Below are positions 19,020 through 28,177 of a stretch of DNA of 64,000 nt, in pieces. Position 1 is the stretch's first letter; every line of letters begins with the position of its first letter. The DNA comes from Lysobacter alkalisoli (GTDB lineage: Bacteria > Pseudomonadota > Gammaproteobacteria > Xanthomonadales > Xanthomonadaceae), in assembly GCF_006547045.1 (NCBI RefSeq), contig NZ_CP041242.1:292001-356000 (forward strand), written 5' to 3'. The translations under genes were made by a program, and so were the position numbers. The notes below the pieces were generated by a model. It had not been told where the DNA came from and made no database searches. It saw nothing but the letters and a program-made list of their open reading frames with translations.

Positions 19020-20303
19020 TCAGCCCCTGAACAACGCCGGCAACCACAGCGACAGCTGCGGGAACAGGGTCACCAGCAGCAATACCGCGATCGCTGCCAG
19101 CCAGAACGGCCAGATCGACTTCATGCTTTCGCCGATACCGATCTTGCCGATCGCGGTGCCGACGAACAGAACCGAGCCAACGGGTGGCGTCACCAGGCCG
19201 ATGCCGCCGGCCAGCACCAGCACCGTGCCGAAATGCAGCGGGTCGACGCCGAATGCCTTCGCCACTGGCAGGAAGATCGGCGTGCAGATCAGGATCATCG
19301 GCGCCAGGTCCATGAAGGTACCCAGCAACAACAGGATCAGCACGATCAGCAGCAGCACCGCGTACCGGTTGTCGGCCAGTGCCTGCAGCAACTCGACCGC
19401 TGCCGCCGGCACCTCCAGATAGGCCAGCAGCCAGCCGAACAGTGCCGCCGTGGCGATCACGAACAGGATCACACCGGTGGTGCGTGCTGCGTGCGCGACG
19501 GCGCCGATGAAGGCTTTCCACCTCATCATCCGGTAGACCGCGATCGTTACCAGCAGCGCGTACAGGACCGCCATCGCCGCGCTCTCCACCGCGGTGAAGA
19601 TGCCGGCGCGGATGCCGACGAAGATCAGTGCCACCAGCCCCAGCCCCGGCAACGCCGCCACCAGCCGCACCAGCACCGCGCGCATGCCCGGGAACGGCTC
19701 GGTGCCGTAGCCGCGACGACGCGCGACCAGGTAGCCGGTGAACATCAGCACCACCGTCATCAGCACCGCGGGGACGATGCCGGCCGCGAACAGGTCGGCG
19801 ATCGAGATGCCGCCGCCGACCGCGGCCGAGTACAGGATCAAATTATGTGAGGGAGGCACGAGTAGTGCGACAAGAGCGGCGGTGATGCTGACGTTGACCG
19901 CAAAATCGCGGTCGTAACCGCGGTTGACCATCTGCGGGATCATCGTGCCGCCGACCGCGGAGACGTCGGCGATCGCCGAGCCCGACACGCCACCGAAGAA
20001 CAGCGACGACAGGATGCTGACCTGGCCAAGACCGCCGCGGATGCGGCCGACCAGCGCCGCGGCGAGACTGATCAGGCGGTCGGAAATGCCGCCGCGCATC
20101 ATCAGCTCGCCGGCGAAGATGAAGAGCGGGATCGCGATCAATGATGCGGTGCCGATCCCGGCGCCGACCTGCTGCACCAGCACGATCGACGGCAGGTCCA
20201 GATACAGCAGCACCACCAGCGCGGCCGCGGCGAGTGAGTAGGCCACCGGCACGCCGAGCAGCAGGAGCAGCATGAACACGCCGAACAGAAGGAAGATATC
20301 CAT
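19020..20303 (-). CDS. dctM: TRAP transporter large permease subunit (DctM)
   Basis: 427-residue inner-membrane protein with about 12 spans and the DctM signatures LIAIPLFIFAGELMMRGGIS, SSLFFGGVSGSAIADVSAVG and PPSHNLILYSAA. It forms the transport channel of a tripartite ATP-independent periplasmic system driven by an ion gradient. The start at 20301-20303 lies 2 bp after the dctQ stop. An upstream in-frame extension to 20489 is rejected because it overlaps dctQ entirely. In pectin degraders such TRAP systems import unsaturated galacturonate (oligo)mers. That substrate is inferred from location. Confidence 0.92.
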   Translation of the reverse strand: MDIFLLFGVFMLLLLLGVPVAYSLAAAALVVLLYLDLPSIVLVQQVGAGIGTASLIAIPLFIFAGELMMRGGISDRLISLAAALVGRIRGGLGQVSILSSLFFGGVSGSAIADVSAVGGTMIPQMVNRGYDRDFAVNVSITAALVALLVPPSHNLILYSAAVGGGISIADLFAAGIVPAVLMTVVLMFTGYLVARRRGYGTEPFPGMRAVLVRLVAALPGLGLVALIFVGIRAGIFTAVESAAMAVLYALLVTIAVYRMMRWKAFIGAVAHAARTTGVILFVIATAALFGWLLAYLEVPAAAVELLQALADNRYAVLLLIVLILLLLGTFMDLAPMILICTPIFLPVAKAFGVDPLHFGTVLVLAGGIGLVTPPVGSVLFVGTAIGKIGIGESMKSIWPFWLAAIAVLLLVTLFPQLSLWLPALFRG

Positions 20304-20305
20304 GC

Positions 20306-20848
20306 TCAGGCCTCCTTTTCCGGGCTGGCGGCGCTTGTCGGGGCGGTGCCTCCGGCGAGCAGGCGCGCGGCGGCGAACACCACCATCAGCACGCCGCCGA
20401 CGGTGAGTGGCAGGAACGGAATGCTCTGCGGCAGCGGTGCGCCGGCCATGCGGATGTCGAAGCCATCCACCAGCAGCCGTGCGCCCCACGTCGCCAGCAC
20501 ACCGCCGATCGCGATCACCACCAGCGCGGCCAGCGCATCGGCGGCGCGGTGCAGCGACGGGGGCAGCAGTTGCACCAGCAGGTGGAAGCGGAAGTGGCGA
20601 TCCTCGCGCACCGCGGCGGCGGCGCCCAGGCTCATGCAGGTGGCCAGCAACAGCAGGGTCACCGGCTCGGTCCAGCTCGGCGAACTGTTCAGCACGTAGC
20701 GTGCGAATACCTGCCAGCCCTGTACCACGACCAGGCCGAGCAGGGAGGCGCCGGCGATGCCGATGGACAGGGAGGCAATGCGATCGAGCACGCGCGCATG
20801 CAACGGGCGCGGCGTGTCGACGGTGTCCGGGGATGTGGCGTTGTTCAT
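20306..20848 (-). CDS. dctQ: TRAP transporter small permease subunit (DctQ)
   Basis: 180 residues, four hydrophobic spans, with the DctQ features VFARYVLNSSPSWTEPVTLL and REDRHFRFHLL. It pairs with DctM in the inner membrane. It is encoded between dctP and dctM with gaps of 8 bp and 2 bp, so clearly in one operon. Confidence 0.9.
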   Translation of the reverse strand: MNNATSPDTVDTPRPLHARVLDRIASLSIGIAGASLLGLVVVQGWQVFARYVLNSSPSWTEPVTLLLLATCMSLGAAAAVREDRHFRFHLLVQLLPPSLHRAADALAALVVIAIGGVLATWGARLLVDGFDIRMAGAPLPQSIPFLPLTVGGVLMVVFAAARLLAGGTAPTSAASPEKEA

Positions 20849-20856
20849 CGTTCTCC

Positions 20857-21888
20857 TCAGGCTCGGTCGCGGGCCGCCTGCTCGCGGATCAGGCGGTACA
20901 GCGGGGCGATCCGCTCACGGTTCAGGTAGTCGTCGAGCAGCGGGCGAGCGGCGGCCTCGAAGGCCTGCATGTCGACCTCGTTGAAGCTCACGCCGGACTC
21001 GGCAACGGCCTTGCGCGCCTCGATTTCCGAGGCGTCCCACAGCTTGCGCATGACCGCCACCGAGCTGCGCGCGACGTCCATGACCAGCGCGCGGTCGGAC
21101 GGCGACAGTGCCTCCAGGCTGCGTCGCGAGATCAGCAGCACGTCCGGTGCATAGGAGTGCTCGCTCTGCGACCAGTGCCGCGCCACCTCGAAGTGGCGGC
21201 TGGAATGGAAGCTGCGCATGTTGTTCTCGGCGCCGTCGATCAGGCGCGTCTCCAGCGACGAGAACACCGCGCCGTAGCCCAGTGGCGTCGGGTTGGCACC
21301 GAACAGCTTCAGCAACTGGATGAAGATGTCCGAGGCCGGCACGCGGAATTTCAATCCGCGCATGTCCTGCGGCGTCACCAGCGGCCGCTGGGTGTTGTAG
21401 AAGCAGCGCGCGCCGCTGTCGTAGATCGCCAGCCCGACCAGGTCGCGCGACTCGAAGCCGCGCAATACGGTGTCGCCGACCTCGCCGTCGCACACGCGGC
21501 GCATGTGCTCGACCGAGTCGAACACGTACGGCAGGCACAGGGCCTGGGTCAGCGGGAAGGCGTTGTTGAGCGCACCGGTGTAGACGCGGGTGATGTCGAT
21601 CGCGCCGAAGCGCGCCATGTCGATCGCCTCCGATTCGCGGCCAAGCTGGCCGGAGTGGTAGAGGCGGATTCGCAGGCGGCCATCGGTCTCCCGCTCGAGC
21701 GTCTCGCCGATCCATTTGACCGCTTCGACCGTCGGGTAGCCGTCGACATGGACGTCAGTGGCGGTCAGCACGCCATCCGGGGTCCTGGCCAGCGCCGGCA
21801 GAATCGGGATGGTGCTGGCGATACCCAGGCTGGTGGCGCCGAGGCTGGCGGCCAGGAAGCGCCGCCGGCTGTTGTTGCCGGGAATCAT
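20857..21888 (-). CDS. dctP: TRAP transporter periplasmic substrate-binding protein (DctP)
   Basis: 343 residues with a twin-arginine-type export signal (NNSRRRFLAASLGATSLGIA). The DctP fold is shown by VEAVKWIGETLERETDGRLR, IDITRVYTGALNNAFPLTQA, and GLKFRVPASDIFIQLLKLFG, with the Arg in FRVPAS that normally binds the ligand carboxylate. This supports an organic acid or uronate as cargo. Its ATG overlaps the stop of the hydratase gene (ATGA at 21885-21888). Confidence 0.92.
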   Translation of the reverse strand: MIPGNNSRRRFLAASLGATSLGIASTIPILPALARTPDGVLTATDVHVDGYPTVEAVKWIGETLERETDGRLRIRLYHSGQLGRESEAIDMARFGAIDITRVYTGALNNAFPLTQALCLPYVFDSVEHMRRVCDGEVGDTVLRGFESRDLVGLAIYDSGARCFYNTQRPLVTPQDMRGLKFRVPASDIFIQLLKLFGANPTPLGYGAVFSSLETRLIDGAENNMRSFHSSRHFEVARHWSQSEHSYAPDVLLISRRSLEALSPSDRALVMDVARSSVAVMRKLWDASEIEARKAVAESGVSFNEVDMQAFEAAARPLLDDYLNRERIAPLYRLIREQAARDRA

Positions 21889-22733
21889 GCCGCGTCACCT
21901 CCCGCCGCCACCGCGCGGCCCTGGATTTCACCGTAGCCTTCGAAACGCACTGTCGCTACCTGGCCGGCGACGATGTCATGGATACCGGTGGCATTCCCGG
22001 TCGCGATCAGGGTGCCGGCCTTGAGCGGGCGGCCGCGACGGGCCGAACGCGACAGCGCGAACGCATACGCCGCGCGCAGGCCGCCGGGCAGGGTGGTGGC
22101 GCCGCCGGTGCCGACCACCTCGCCGTCGATCAGGGTTTCCGCGCGCAGCTCCGGTTCGGGGATGTCGAGCCAGCCCGGGATCTCGCCGCCGAGGAGCAGG
22201 CCGTTGTGGTTGCCGAAGTCGGATATCACCACCCGCGGGCCGAGCTGGTTGATCGTCGCCAGCGGGCTGCTGGCGACCTCGATGCCGGTGAACAGGCGGG
22301 CCGGCAGCGCAGCGGCCTCCTCCGGGGTCCAATCGGTTTTATCCACCGGTGCGTCAGCTTCCAGGCGCAGCACGTATTCGGCCTCGACCGCGGCGAAACC
22401 GGCTGTATAGACCGGAAAATCCACGCATCCGGTGGCCGGCCAGAACGCGCGGGCGAAGATCGGCCCGAGCAGGCGGTCGTCGCCGGAGCCGTCGCGGCGG
22501 TCGGGCGGGATGAAGCCGACCTTCCAGCCGATCACCTCATCCGGCCACTGGCCGATGGCGATGTCCTGCACCCCGTAGGCGGCGACCAGGTCGTCCGGGA
22601 TCTCGCCCGGGAAGTCCGGGAGCGAATGTCCCTCGCGGCGGGCCTGGACAAAGGCGGCGGCGACCGCTGCCGCGTTGGTTTCACGGTGCGGTGCGGCGCC
22701 CGCGCTGTCGTTGTCCTTGCTGTCGTTGTCCAT
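21885..22733 (-). CDS. MhpD-type 2-keto-4-pentenoate hydratase / FAH-superfamily enzyme
   Basis: 282 residues of the fumarylacetoacetase superfamily, hydratase branch: IGWKVGFIPPDRRDGSGDDR, FAAVEAEYVLRLEAD (Glu pair that binds Mg), PARLFTGIEVASSPL, and LKAGTLIATGNATG near the C-terminus. Family members act on 2-oxo acids with a C4 double bond or keto group. It is the first gene of the TRAP operon, with an operator-like site 96 bp upstream, so it is part of the pectin response. I infer a 2-oxo sugar acid as substrate, but no standard pectin step requires this enzyme. The ATG at 22731-22733 is chosen because the longer frame upstream runs antisense to the lyase gene. Confidence 0.8.
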   Translation of the reverse strand: MDNDSKDNDSAGAAPHRETNAAAVAAAFVQARREGHSLPDFPGEIPDDLVAAYGVQDIAIGQWPDEVIGWKVGFIPPDRRDGSGDDRLLGPIFARAFWPATGCVDFPVYTAGFAAVEAEYVLRLEADAPVDKTDWTPEEAAALPARLFTGIEVASSPLATINQLGPRVVISDFGNHNGLLLGGEIPGWLDIPEPELRAETLIDGEVVGTGGATTLPGGLRAAYAFALSRSARRGRPLKAGTLIATGNATGIHDIVAGQVATVRFEGYGEIQGRAVAAGGDAA

Positions 22734-22828
22734 GCTCAAGCTGTTCCCCTTCTGGATGGGATGTCGGTGTTGCGGGTCCTGCTGCGATGTTGCGGTGCAC
22801 ATGGCGGCCCGGCTCTGTATTCGTATAT

Positions 22829-22843
22829 GGTAAACCGGTGTCA
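22829..22843 (-). promoter_or_regulatory. Shared operator-like site between TRAP operon and pectate lyase
   Basis: On the minus strand TGACACCGGTTTACC. It lies 96 bp from the hydratase ATG and 66 bp from the lyase ATG, in the divergent intergenic region. It is one of five similar sites in the locus. Confidence 0.65.
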
Positions 22844-22908
22844 TTTTCAATGTGCAGTGCGGCAATCGTCCTGTCAGGATGGCGGCCGCCATGTTCCCGG
22901 AGGAATTC

Positions 22909-24324
22909 ATGCAGTCGTACAAGTCATTGCGGGCGCCCGCTTTGAGCGCCCTTGCCCTGTTGCTTTCGCTGCTGCTGGTAACGGCCTGCGCAGAGCGCGC
23001 GGACACCGCCGTGGCGGACGCCGATGCCGGCGCTGCCGACACCGCGGGGGTTGAAACCGCGGTCGAACAATTGCCCGAAGGGGGCACGCTGGCATTTTCG
23101 GGCGCCATGGGCTGGGCCGCACAGACGCCAGGCGGCCGCGGCGGGCGCATCATCCGCGTCACCACCCTCGATGCCGAAGGCCCCGGCTCGTTCGCGGAAG
23201 CGGTGCAGGCCAAGGGGCCGCGCATCGTGGTGTTCGAGGTCGGTGGCGTGATCGATCTGGGCATGAAGGAGTTGCGCATCGACGAACCCTTCCTGACCAT
23301 CGCCGGACAGACCGCTCCGCAACCGGGCATCACCCTCATCAAGGGCGGGCTTGGCATCGCCACCCACGACGTGGTCGTGCGCCACCTGCGCATCCGTCCC
23401 GGCGACGGCCATCGGCCCAAGCGCTCCGGCGACATCGACGCGATCAGCACCTTGCGGGGCGCGCGCGACGTGATCATCGACCAGAATTCGCTGAGCTGGG
23501 CCACCGATGAGAACCTGTCGGCGTCCAGCACCCGGTTCTTCGGCGAAGACGAGACCGAATGGATGAAGAATGCTTCGCGCCGGATCACCTTCAGCAACAA
23601 CATCATCGCCGAGGGTCTGGCCGACTCGACCCATGCCAAGGGCGAGCATTCCAAGGGCTCGCTGATCCACGACCACGTCAACGACATCCTGATCGTCGGC
23701 AACCTGTACGCGCACAACTACGAGCGCAGCCCCCTCATCAAGGGTGGCGCCCGCGCGCACCTCATCAACAACCTGATCTACAACCCCGGCCAGCGCGCGA
23801 TGCACTACAACCTGATCGCCGAGGAGTGGCTGGGTCATGAGTACTCGCGTGGTGCGCTGATTGCACGCGGCAACGTCATGCGTGCCGGCATGTCGACTGA
23901 GCCGCTGGCGCTGTTCATGGCGGGCGGTTCCGGCGACATCGACGTGTACTTCGACGACAACATCGCCGTCGATCGCGTCGGCAACCCGATCCAGCAGCAG
24001 GGCAGCTACACCACCGCGCCGATGGAAGTGCAGGCGATGAAGCAGGCGCCGGCGCTGCCGTTCGGTGTCGAGCTGCTGCCTGCCGCGCAGGTTCAGGACG
24101 CGGTGATCGCCAACGTCGGCGCGCGCCCGTGGGATCGCGATGCGCACGATCGCCGCATTGTCGCCGACGTGATCGAGGGCCGCGGCTACATCATCGACAG
24201 TCAGGACGAGGTCGGCGGCTACCCGCAGATGGCGGAGACCCGCCAGCCCTTCGTCGAGGCCGAATGGGACATCGACACCATGGAACCGCTGAAGGAGCTG
24301 CCGCGGGGCGAACCCTTGCGATAA
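22909..24324 (+). CDS. Pectate lyase (PL1-like), lipoprotein
   Basis: 471-residue parallel beta-helix protein that cleaves polygalacturonate by beta-elimination. The signal peptide ends in a lipobox (LLVTAC), so it is probably an outer-membrane-anchored or periplasmic lipoprotein. Helix-turn features include DNIAVDR-type repeats, GITLIKGGLGIATHDVVVRH, LRIRPGDG and the calcium/substrate region SGDIDAISTLRGARDVIIDQ, then SLSWATDENLS. The start at 22909 follows a GGAGG box at 22899-22903. The next in-frame Met at 22891 has no such site. It is divergent from the TRAP operon with a shared operator. Confidence 0.88.
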   Translation: MQSYKSLRAPALSALALLLSLLLVTACAERADTAVADADAGAADTAGVETAVEQLPEGGTLAFSGAMGWAAQTPGGRGGRIIRVTTLDAEGPGSFAEAVQAKGPRIVVFEVGGVIDLGMKELRIDEPFLTIAGQTAPQPGITLIKGGLGIATHDVVVRHLRIRPGDGHRPKRSGDIDAISTLRGARDVIIDQNSLSWATDENLSASSTRFFGEDETEWMKNASRRITFSNNIIAEGLADSTHAKGEHSKGSLIHDHVNDILIVGNLYAHNYERSPLIKGGARAHLINNLIYNPGQRAMHYNLIAEEWLGHEYSRGALIARGNVMRAGMSTEPLALFMAGGSGDIDVYFDDNIAVDRVGNPIQQQGSYTTAPMEVQAMKQAPALPFGVELLPAAQVQDAVIANVGARPWDRDAHDRRIVADVIEGRGYIIDSQDEVGGYPQMAETRQPFVEAEWDIDTMEPLKELPRGEPLR

Positions 24325-24345
24325 CCCCGCCGACGGTTCTCTGTT

Positions 24346-24430
24346 CGTCATGCCCGCGCAGGCGGGCATCCAGGGACGCGAGCCCGTGGCTCGCAAACGC
24401 CCGCTCACCCCCGCCTGCGCGGGGATGATG
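24346..24430. repeat. Palindromic intergenic repeat (CGTCATGCCCGCGCAGGCGG type)
   Basis: Imperfect inverted repeat between the lyase and esterase genes (CGTCATGCCCGCGCAGGCGG ... CCGCCTGCGCGGGGATGATG). It is the same family as 11581-11663, and could attenuate transcription from lyase into esterase. Confidence 0.7.
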
Positions 24431-24466
24431 GCGGGGCCGGATTCTCTGCATGCCAGGAGCAAGTAC

Positions 24467-25486
24467 ATGGCACCGACATCCCGGGTCATCCTGTTCGCAT
24501 GTCTGCTGGGCGTCGCGATTGCACCGACGCCGGCATCCGCACAGCAGGGACGTCCTTCATCCGATACCAGCACCGAGGCCGCTTCGCGCATCGCCCTGTG
24601 GCCGGGCGGTGTTGCGCCCGGTTCCGAAGGCATCGACATCGAACAGCACATCATCGAGCGCAGCGACGACCCGACGCTGCCCGACCGCCTGGTCACTGGC
24701 GTCACCGCGCCGTACATGGTCGTGTATCGGCCGCCGCAGCCGAACGGCGCCGCGCTGCTGGTGATGCCGGGCGGGGCCTACCGCCGCATCGTGCTCGACA
24801 AGGAGGGCACGGCGCTGGTGCCGGAGTTCGTCGACCGGCTAGGCTACACCCTGTTCGTGTTGCGCTACCGGCTGCCGGGGGACGGCCATGACGATGCGAG
24901 CGATGCCCCGCTGGCCGATGCCCAGCGCGCATTGCGGCTGATCCGTTCGCGCGCGGACGAGTGGCGGCTGGATCCCCGGCGCATCGGCGCGATCGGTTTT
25001 TCCGCCGGCGGCCATGTCGCCGCCAGCCTCGGTACCCGCTACGGTGAAGCCCTGCGCGATCCTGTCGACGATATCGACCGTATCGATGCCCGTCCCGACT
25101 TCCTGTTGCTGATGTACCCGGTCATCGACATGGGCAAGGACACCCACGCGGTCTCGCGCGAGCACCTGATTGGCCCGTCGCCATCGCCCGACGACGTGAT
25201 GGCGTACTCGCTGCAGAACCGCGTCCACGCCGGCATGCCGCCGGCGTTCCTGCTGCATGCGCTCGACGACGCCAGCGTGTCGGTCGCCAACAGCGAACTG
25301 TTCTTCGATGCACTGCGTCGTGCCGGCGTGCCGTCCGAACTGCACCTGTATCCGCGGGGTGGACACGGTTTCGGCACGCGCGACACCCGCGGCTCGCTGG
25401 CACTGTGGCCGACCCTGGCCGATGCCTGGATAAGGACGCAGGTGGAGGATGGACAGCAAGAGATGACGAGAGTCGAGCAACCATGA
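24467..25486 (+). CDS. Exported alpha/beta hydrolase (acetyl-esterase type)
   Basis: 339 residues with a signal peptide (ILFACLLGVAIAPTPASAQQ). The alpha/beta-hydrolase core shows the oxyanion segment MPGGAYRR, the nucleophile elbow GFSAGGH (Ser), an Asp after LLHALDDA and the His in GGHGFG. The family includes bacterial acetylxylan and oligosaccharide esterases that work in the periplasm. It sits between a pectate lyase and a carboxylesterase, so removal of acetyl groups from pectin fragments is likely. The ATG at 24467 follows AGGAGC. The stop overlaps the next ATG (ATGA). Confidence 0.82.
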   Translation: MAPTSRVILFACLLGVAIAPTPASAQQGRPSSDTSTEAASRIALWPGGVAPGSEGIDIEQHIIERSDDPTLPDRLVTGVTAPYMVVYRPPQPNGAALLVMPGGAYRRIVLDKEGTALVPEFVDRLGYTLFVLRYRLPGDGHDDASDAPLADAQRALRLIRSRADEWRLDPRRIGAIGFSAGGHVAASLGTRYGEALRDPVDDIDRIDARPDFLLLMYPVIDMGKDTHAVSREHLIGPSPSPDDVMAYSLQNRVHAGMPPAFLLHALDDASVSVANSELFFDALRRAGVPSELHLYPRGGHGFGTRDTRGSLALWPTLADAWIRTQVEDGQQEMTRVEQP

Positions 25487-27108
25487 CTGACGCGCACCGT
25501 GGAGCCGATCCACAACGCCGCGCGCTGCTGAAGGCCGGCCTGACCGTTGGCGCGGCCACGGCGCTGCCGTTCGCAGCCCATGCCGCAAGCGGCGCCATCC
25601 ATCCCGTCGCCACCACGCGCAGCGGTCCGGTGCGTGGCTTCAACGATCGCGGCATGCACGTCTTCCGCGGCATTCCCTACGGCGCCGACACCGCGCCGCG
25701 GCGTTTCCGCCCGGCCCTGCGTGAAGCCGAGTGGCAGGGCGTGCGCGATGCGCTCGAATTCGGTCCAGCCACGCCGCAGCACAACAGCAGCGAGCCGACC
25801 GGCGAGGACTGCCTGTTCCTCAACGTGACCACACCCGCGTTGCGCGACGGCGGCAAGCGGCCGGTGCTGGTCTACATCCACGGTGGCGGCTTCAACAACG
25901 GCTCCGGCAGCGACCCGCTCTACGATGGCGTCAACCTGTGCCGTCGCGGCGACGTGGTGGTGGTGACGGTCAATCATCGCCTCAACGCCTTCGGTTATCT
26001 CCACCTCGGCAGCCTTGGCGGGCCGGAGTATGCCGGTTCGGGCAACGTCGGCCAGCTTGACCTGGTGCAGGCGCTGCAATGGATGCGCGAACACGCGATC
26101 GAGTTCGGCGGCGACCCCGGTAACGTCACCGTGTTCGGCCAGTCCGGCGGCGGCGCCAAGATCGCCACCCTGATGGCGATGCCGGCGGCGAGGGGCCTGT
26201 TCCATCGCGCCTGGACGATGAGCGGCCAGCAGGTCACCGCGGCCGGTCCGCGCGCCGCGACCCAGCGCGCCGAGCGTTTCATCGAGGCGGCAGGGCTGCA
26301 GCCGGGCGACATCGACGGCCTGTTGCGGTTGTCGCCGGAACGTCTGCTGGAAGCGGCCAAGGTGCGCGATTTCTCGCGCGTCGAGGACAGCAGCCTGTAC
26401 TTCGGCCCGGTCATGGACAGCGACAGCCTGCCGGTGCACCCGTTCTGGCCGGAGGCGCCGGCGCAGTCCGCACACATCCCGATGGTGATCGGCAATACCC
26501 GCGACGAGACCCGCGCGTTCCTCGGCAACGACCCGCGCAATTTCGAGCTGGACTGGGATGAGCTGCCGGCGAGGCTGGAGAAACAGCAGTTCGTCGACAT
26601 CGACCCGCACACCGTGATCGCCGAATACCGACGCCTGTACCCGGACTACACGCCATCGGAGGTGTTCTTCGCCGCGACCACCGCCGGCCGCTCCTGGCGC
26701 GGCGCGGTCGAGGAGGCCGAAGTACGCGCGCGGCAGGCGGTTCCGAGCCATGCGCCGACCTGGGCCTACCAGCTCGACTGGCACCCGCATACCGAGGAAG
26801 GTCGGAAGTTCCGCGCCTTCCACACCCTCGACATCCCGCTGGTGTTCGACACCCTGGACCAGCCCGGGGCTCGTACCGGTAGCAGCGCCGATGCGCGCCG
26901 CGCGGCCAGTGAAATGAGCGAGGCGCTGGTCGCGTTCGCGCGCACGGGCGATCCGAACCATGCCGGCATCCCAACGTGGGCGCCGTACTCGATCGACAGA
27001 CGCGAGACGATGGTCTTCGACCACACCAGCCGGCTCGAACACGACCCGCGTGGCGGCGAACGCAGGCTGTATGAGCAGGTGCCGTTCGTACAGCGCGGAA
27101 CGATGTGA
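25483..27108 (+). CDS. Type-B carboxylesterase, Tat-exported
   Basis: 541 residues of the COesterase family (PF00135). The N-terminus has a twin-arginine-like signal (DPQRRALLKAGLTVGAATAL). Core motifs: FRGIPYGADTAPRRF, EDCLFLNV, LVYIHGGGF (oxyanion), nucleophile elbow GQSGGGAK in place of the usual GESAG, and a late His in a DPNHAG/PTW region. It is translationally coupled to the upstream esterase (ATGA overlap). The substrate in this setting is probably a methyl, acetyl or feruloyl ester on pectin, which sequence alone cannot decide. Confidence 0.85.
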   Translation: MTDAHRGADPQRRALLKAGLTVGAATALPFAAHAASGAIHPVATTRSGPVRGFNDRGMHVFRGIPYGADTAPRRFRPALREAEWQGVRDALEFGPATPQHNSSEPTGEDCLFLNVTTPALRDGGKRPVLVYIHGGGFNNGSGSDPLYDGVNLCRRGDVVVVTVNHRLNAFGYLHLGSLGGPEYAGSGNVGQLDLVQALQWMREHAIEFGGDPGNVTVFGQSGGGAKIATLMAMPAARGLFHRAWTMSGQQVTAAGPRAATQRAERFIEAAGLQPGDIDGLLRLSPERLLEAAKVRDFSRVEDSSLYFGPVMDSDSLPVHPFWPEAPAQSAHIPMVIGNTRDETRAFLGNDPRNFELDWDELPARLEKQQFVDIDPHTVIAEYRRLYPDYTPSEVFFAATTAGRSWRGAVEEAEVRARQAVPSHAPTWAYQLDWHPHTEEGRKFRAFHTLDIPLVFDTLDQPGARTGSSADARRAASEMSEALVAFARTGDPNHAGIPTWAPYSIDRRETMVFDHTSRLEHDPRGGERRLYEQVPFVQRGTM

Positions 27109-27180
27109 GCTACGGCGAGCGCTGTCGCGCAGGATGAAGAACCAATACGTGAACTTCCAGATTCTTCCTAAGGTGACCCG

Positions 27181-28020
27181 ATGAAATCATTGCTCTCCCT
27201 CCCGTTCCTGCTCGCTACGGGCATCGCCGCCGCACAGGACGTCCGGCCAGCGGCGACGCCGATCCGCGCAGACAAGATAATCCTCGTCGGCGACTCGACC
27301 ACCGCGGTCCAGAGCGGGTGGGGGGCGTCGTTCTGCTCGCACCACGTCAGCTCGTTCATCGCCTGCCTCAACCTCGCCCGTGGCGGCCGCAGCAGCTACA
27401 GCTATCGCGCCGAGGGCTCGTGGGACATCGCGCTGGCGGAGATGAAGACAGGCGCCTATGAGCGGACCTGGGTGCTGGTGCAGTTCGGCCACAACGACCA
27501 GCCCGGCAAGCCGGGGCGTTCGACCGACCTGGAGACCGAGTTCCCGGCCAACATGCGCCGCTACGTCGAGGAAATCCGTGCCGCCGGCGCACGGCCGGTG
27601 CTGGTCACGCCGCTGACCCGGCGCATGTTCAGGGACGGCCGACTCGACGACGACCTTGAACCCTGGGCCGACGCCATTCGTGAAATCGCGAACGACATGG
27701 ACGTGCCGCTGGTCGATCTGCACGCACGCAGTACCGCTGCGGTACAGGCGCTCGGGCCGGTCCAGTCGATGCGCTTGGCAGAGGTCCCGGCGCCTTCATG
27801 GATGCATGCCGCCGCGCAGACCGGCACCACTGTCGGCCATGAGGTGCCGCCACTGCCGGTGGCGCCGCCCGATCCGCTGGGTCGACCGCCACTGGGCCAG
27901 CCCAAGTGGCAGTTCGACTACACCCACCTTGGTGTCGATGGCGCCAACTTCTTCGCCGCCATCGTCGCCGACGAACTGACTCGGGTCGTGCCCGACCTGC
28001 GCGAACGGATGTATCCCTGA
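27181..28020 (+). CDS. Rhamnogalacturonan acetylesterase, CE12 (SGNH/GDSL)
   Basis: 279 residues with a signal peptide (SLPFLLATGIAAAQ). SGNH blocks: ILVGDSTTAVQSGWG (Ser of block I), NLARGGRSS (Gly of block II), VQFGHNDQPG (Asn of block III) and DYTHLGVDGA (Asp/His of block V). The GDSTT form and the size match carbohydrate esterase family 12. It removes acetyl groups from rhamnogalacturonan-I, which supports RG-I as a main substrate of the locus. Confidence 0.92.
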   Translation: MKSLLSLPFLLATGIAAAQDVRPAATPIRADKIILVGDSTTAVQSGWGASFCSHHVSSFIACLNLARGGRSSYSYRAEGSWDIALAEMKTGAYERTWVLVQFGHNDQPGKPGRSTDLETEFPANMRRYVEEIRAAGARPVLVTPLTRRMFRDGRLDDDLEPWADAIREIANDMDVPLVDLHARSTAAVQALGPVQSMRLAEVPAPSWMHAAAQTGTTVGHEVPPLPVAPPDPLGRPPLGQPKWQFDYTHLGVDGANFFAAIVADELTRVVPDLRERMYP

Positions 28021-28043
28021 CGGTCGTCTGGACAAAGAATGGC

Positions 28044-28078
28044 GATGGACGCCGCTTCGGCCGGAGCCGGCGTCCATC
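28044..28078. terminator. Hairpin between convergent CE12 and PL10 genes
   Basis: Perfect 11-bp stem (GATGGACGCCG / CGGCGTCCATC) with a 13-nt loop in the gap between two convergent genes. It lacks a T-run, so terminator function is tentative. Confidence 0.5.
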
Positions 28079-28177
28079 ACCGATAACGCAACGGCGGTCG
28101 TCTACTGGCAGCTGCCCGGTGCTGCCGCGATGATCGAGGCGATGCCGGCCGTCTCCGGCGAGCCGGCGGGCGCCATG

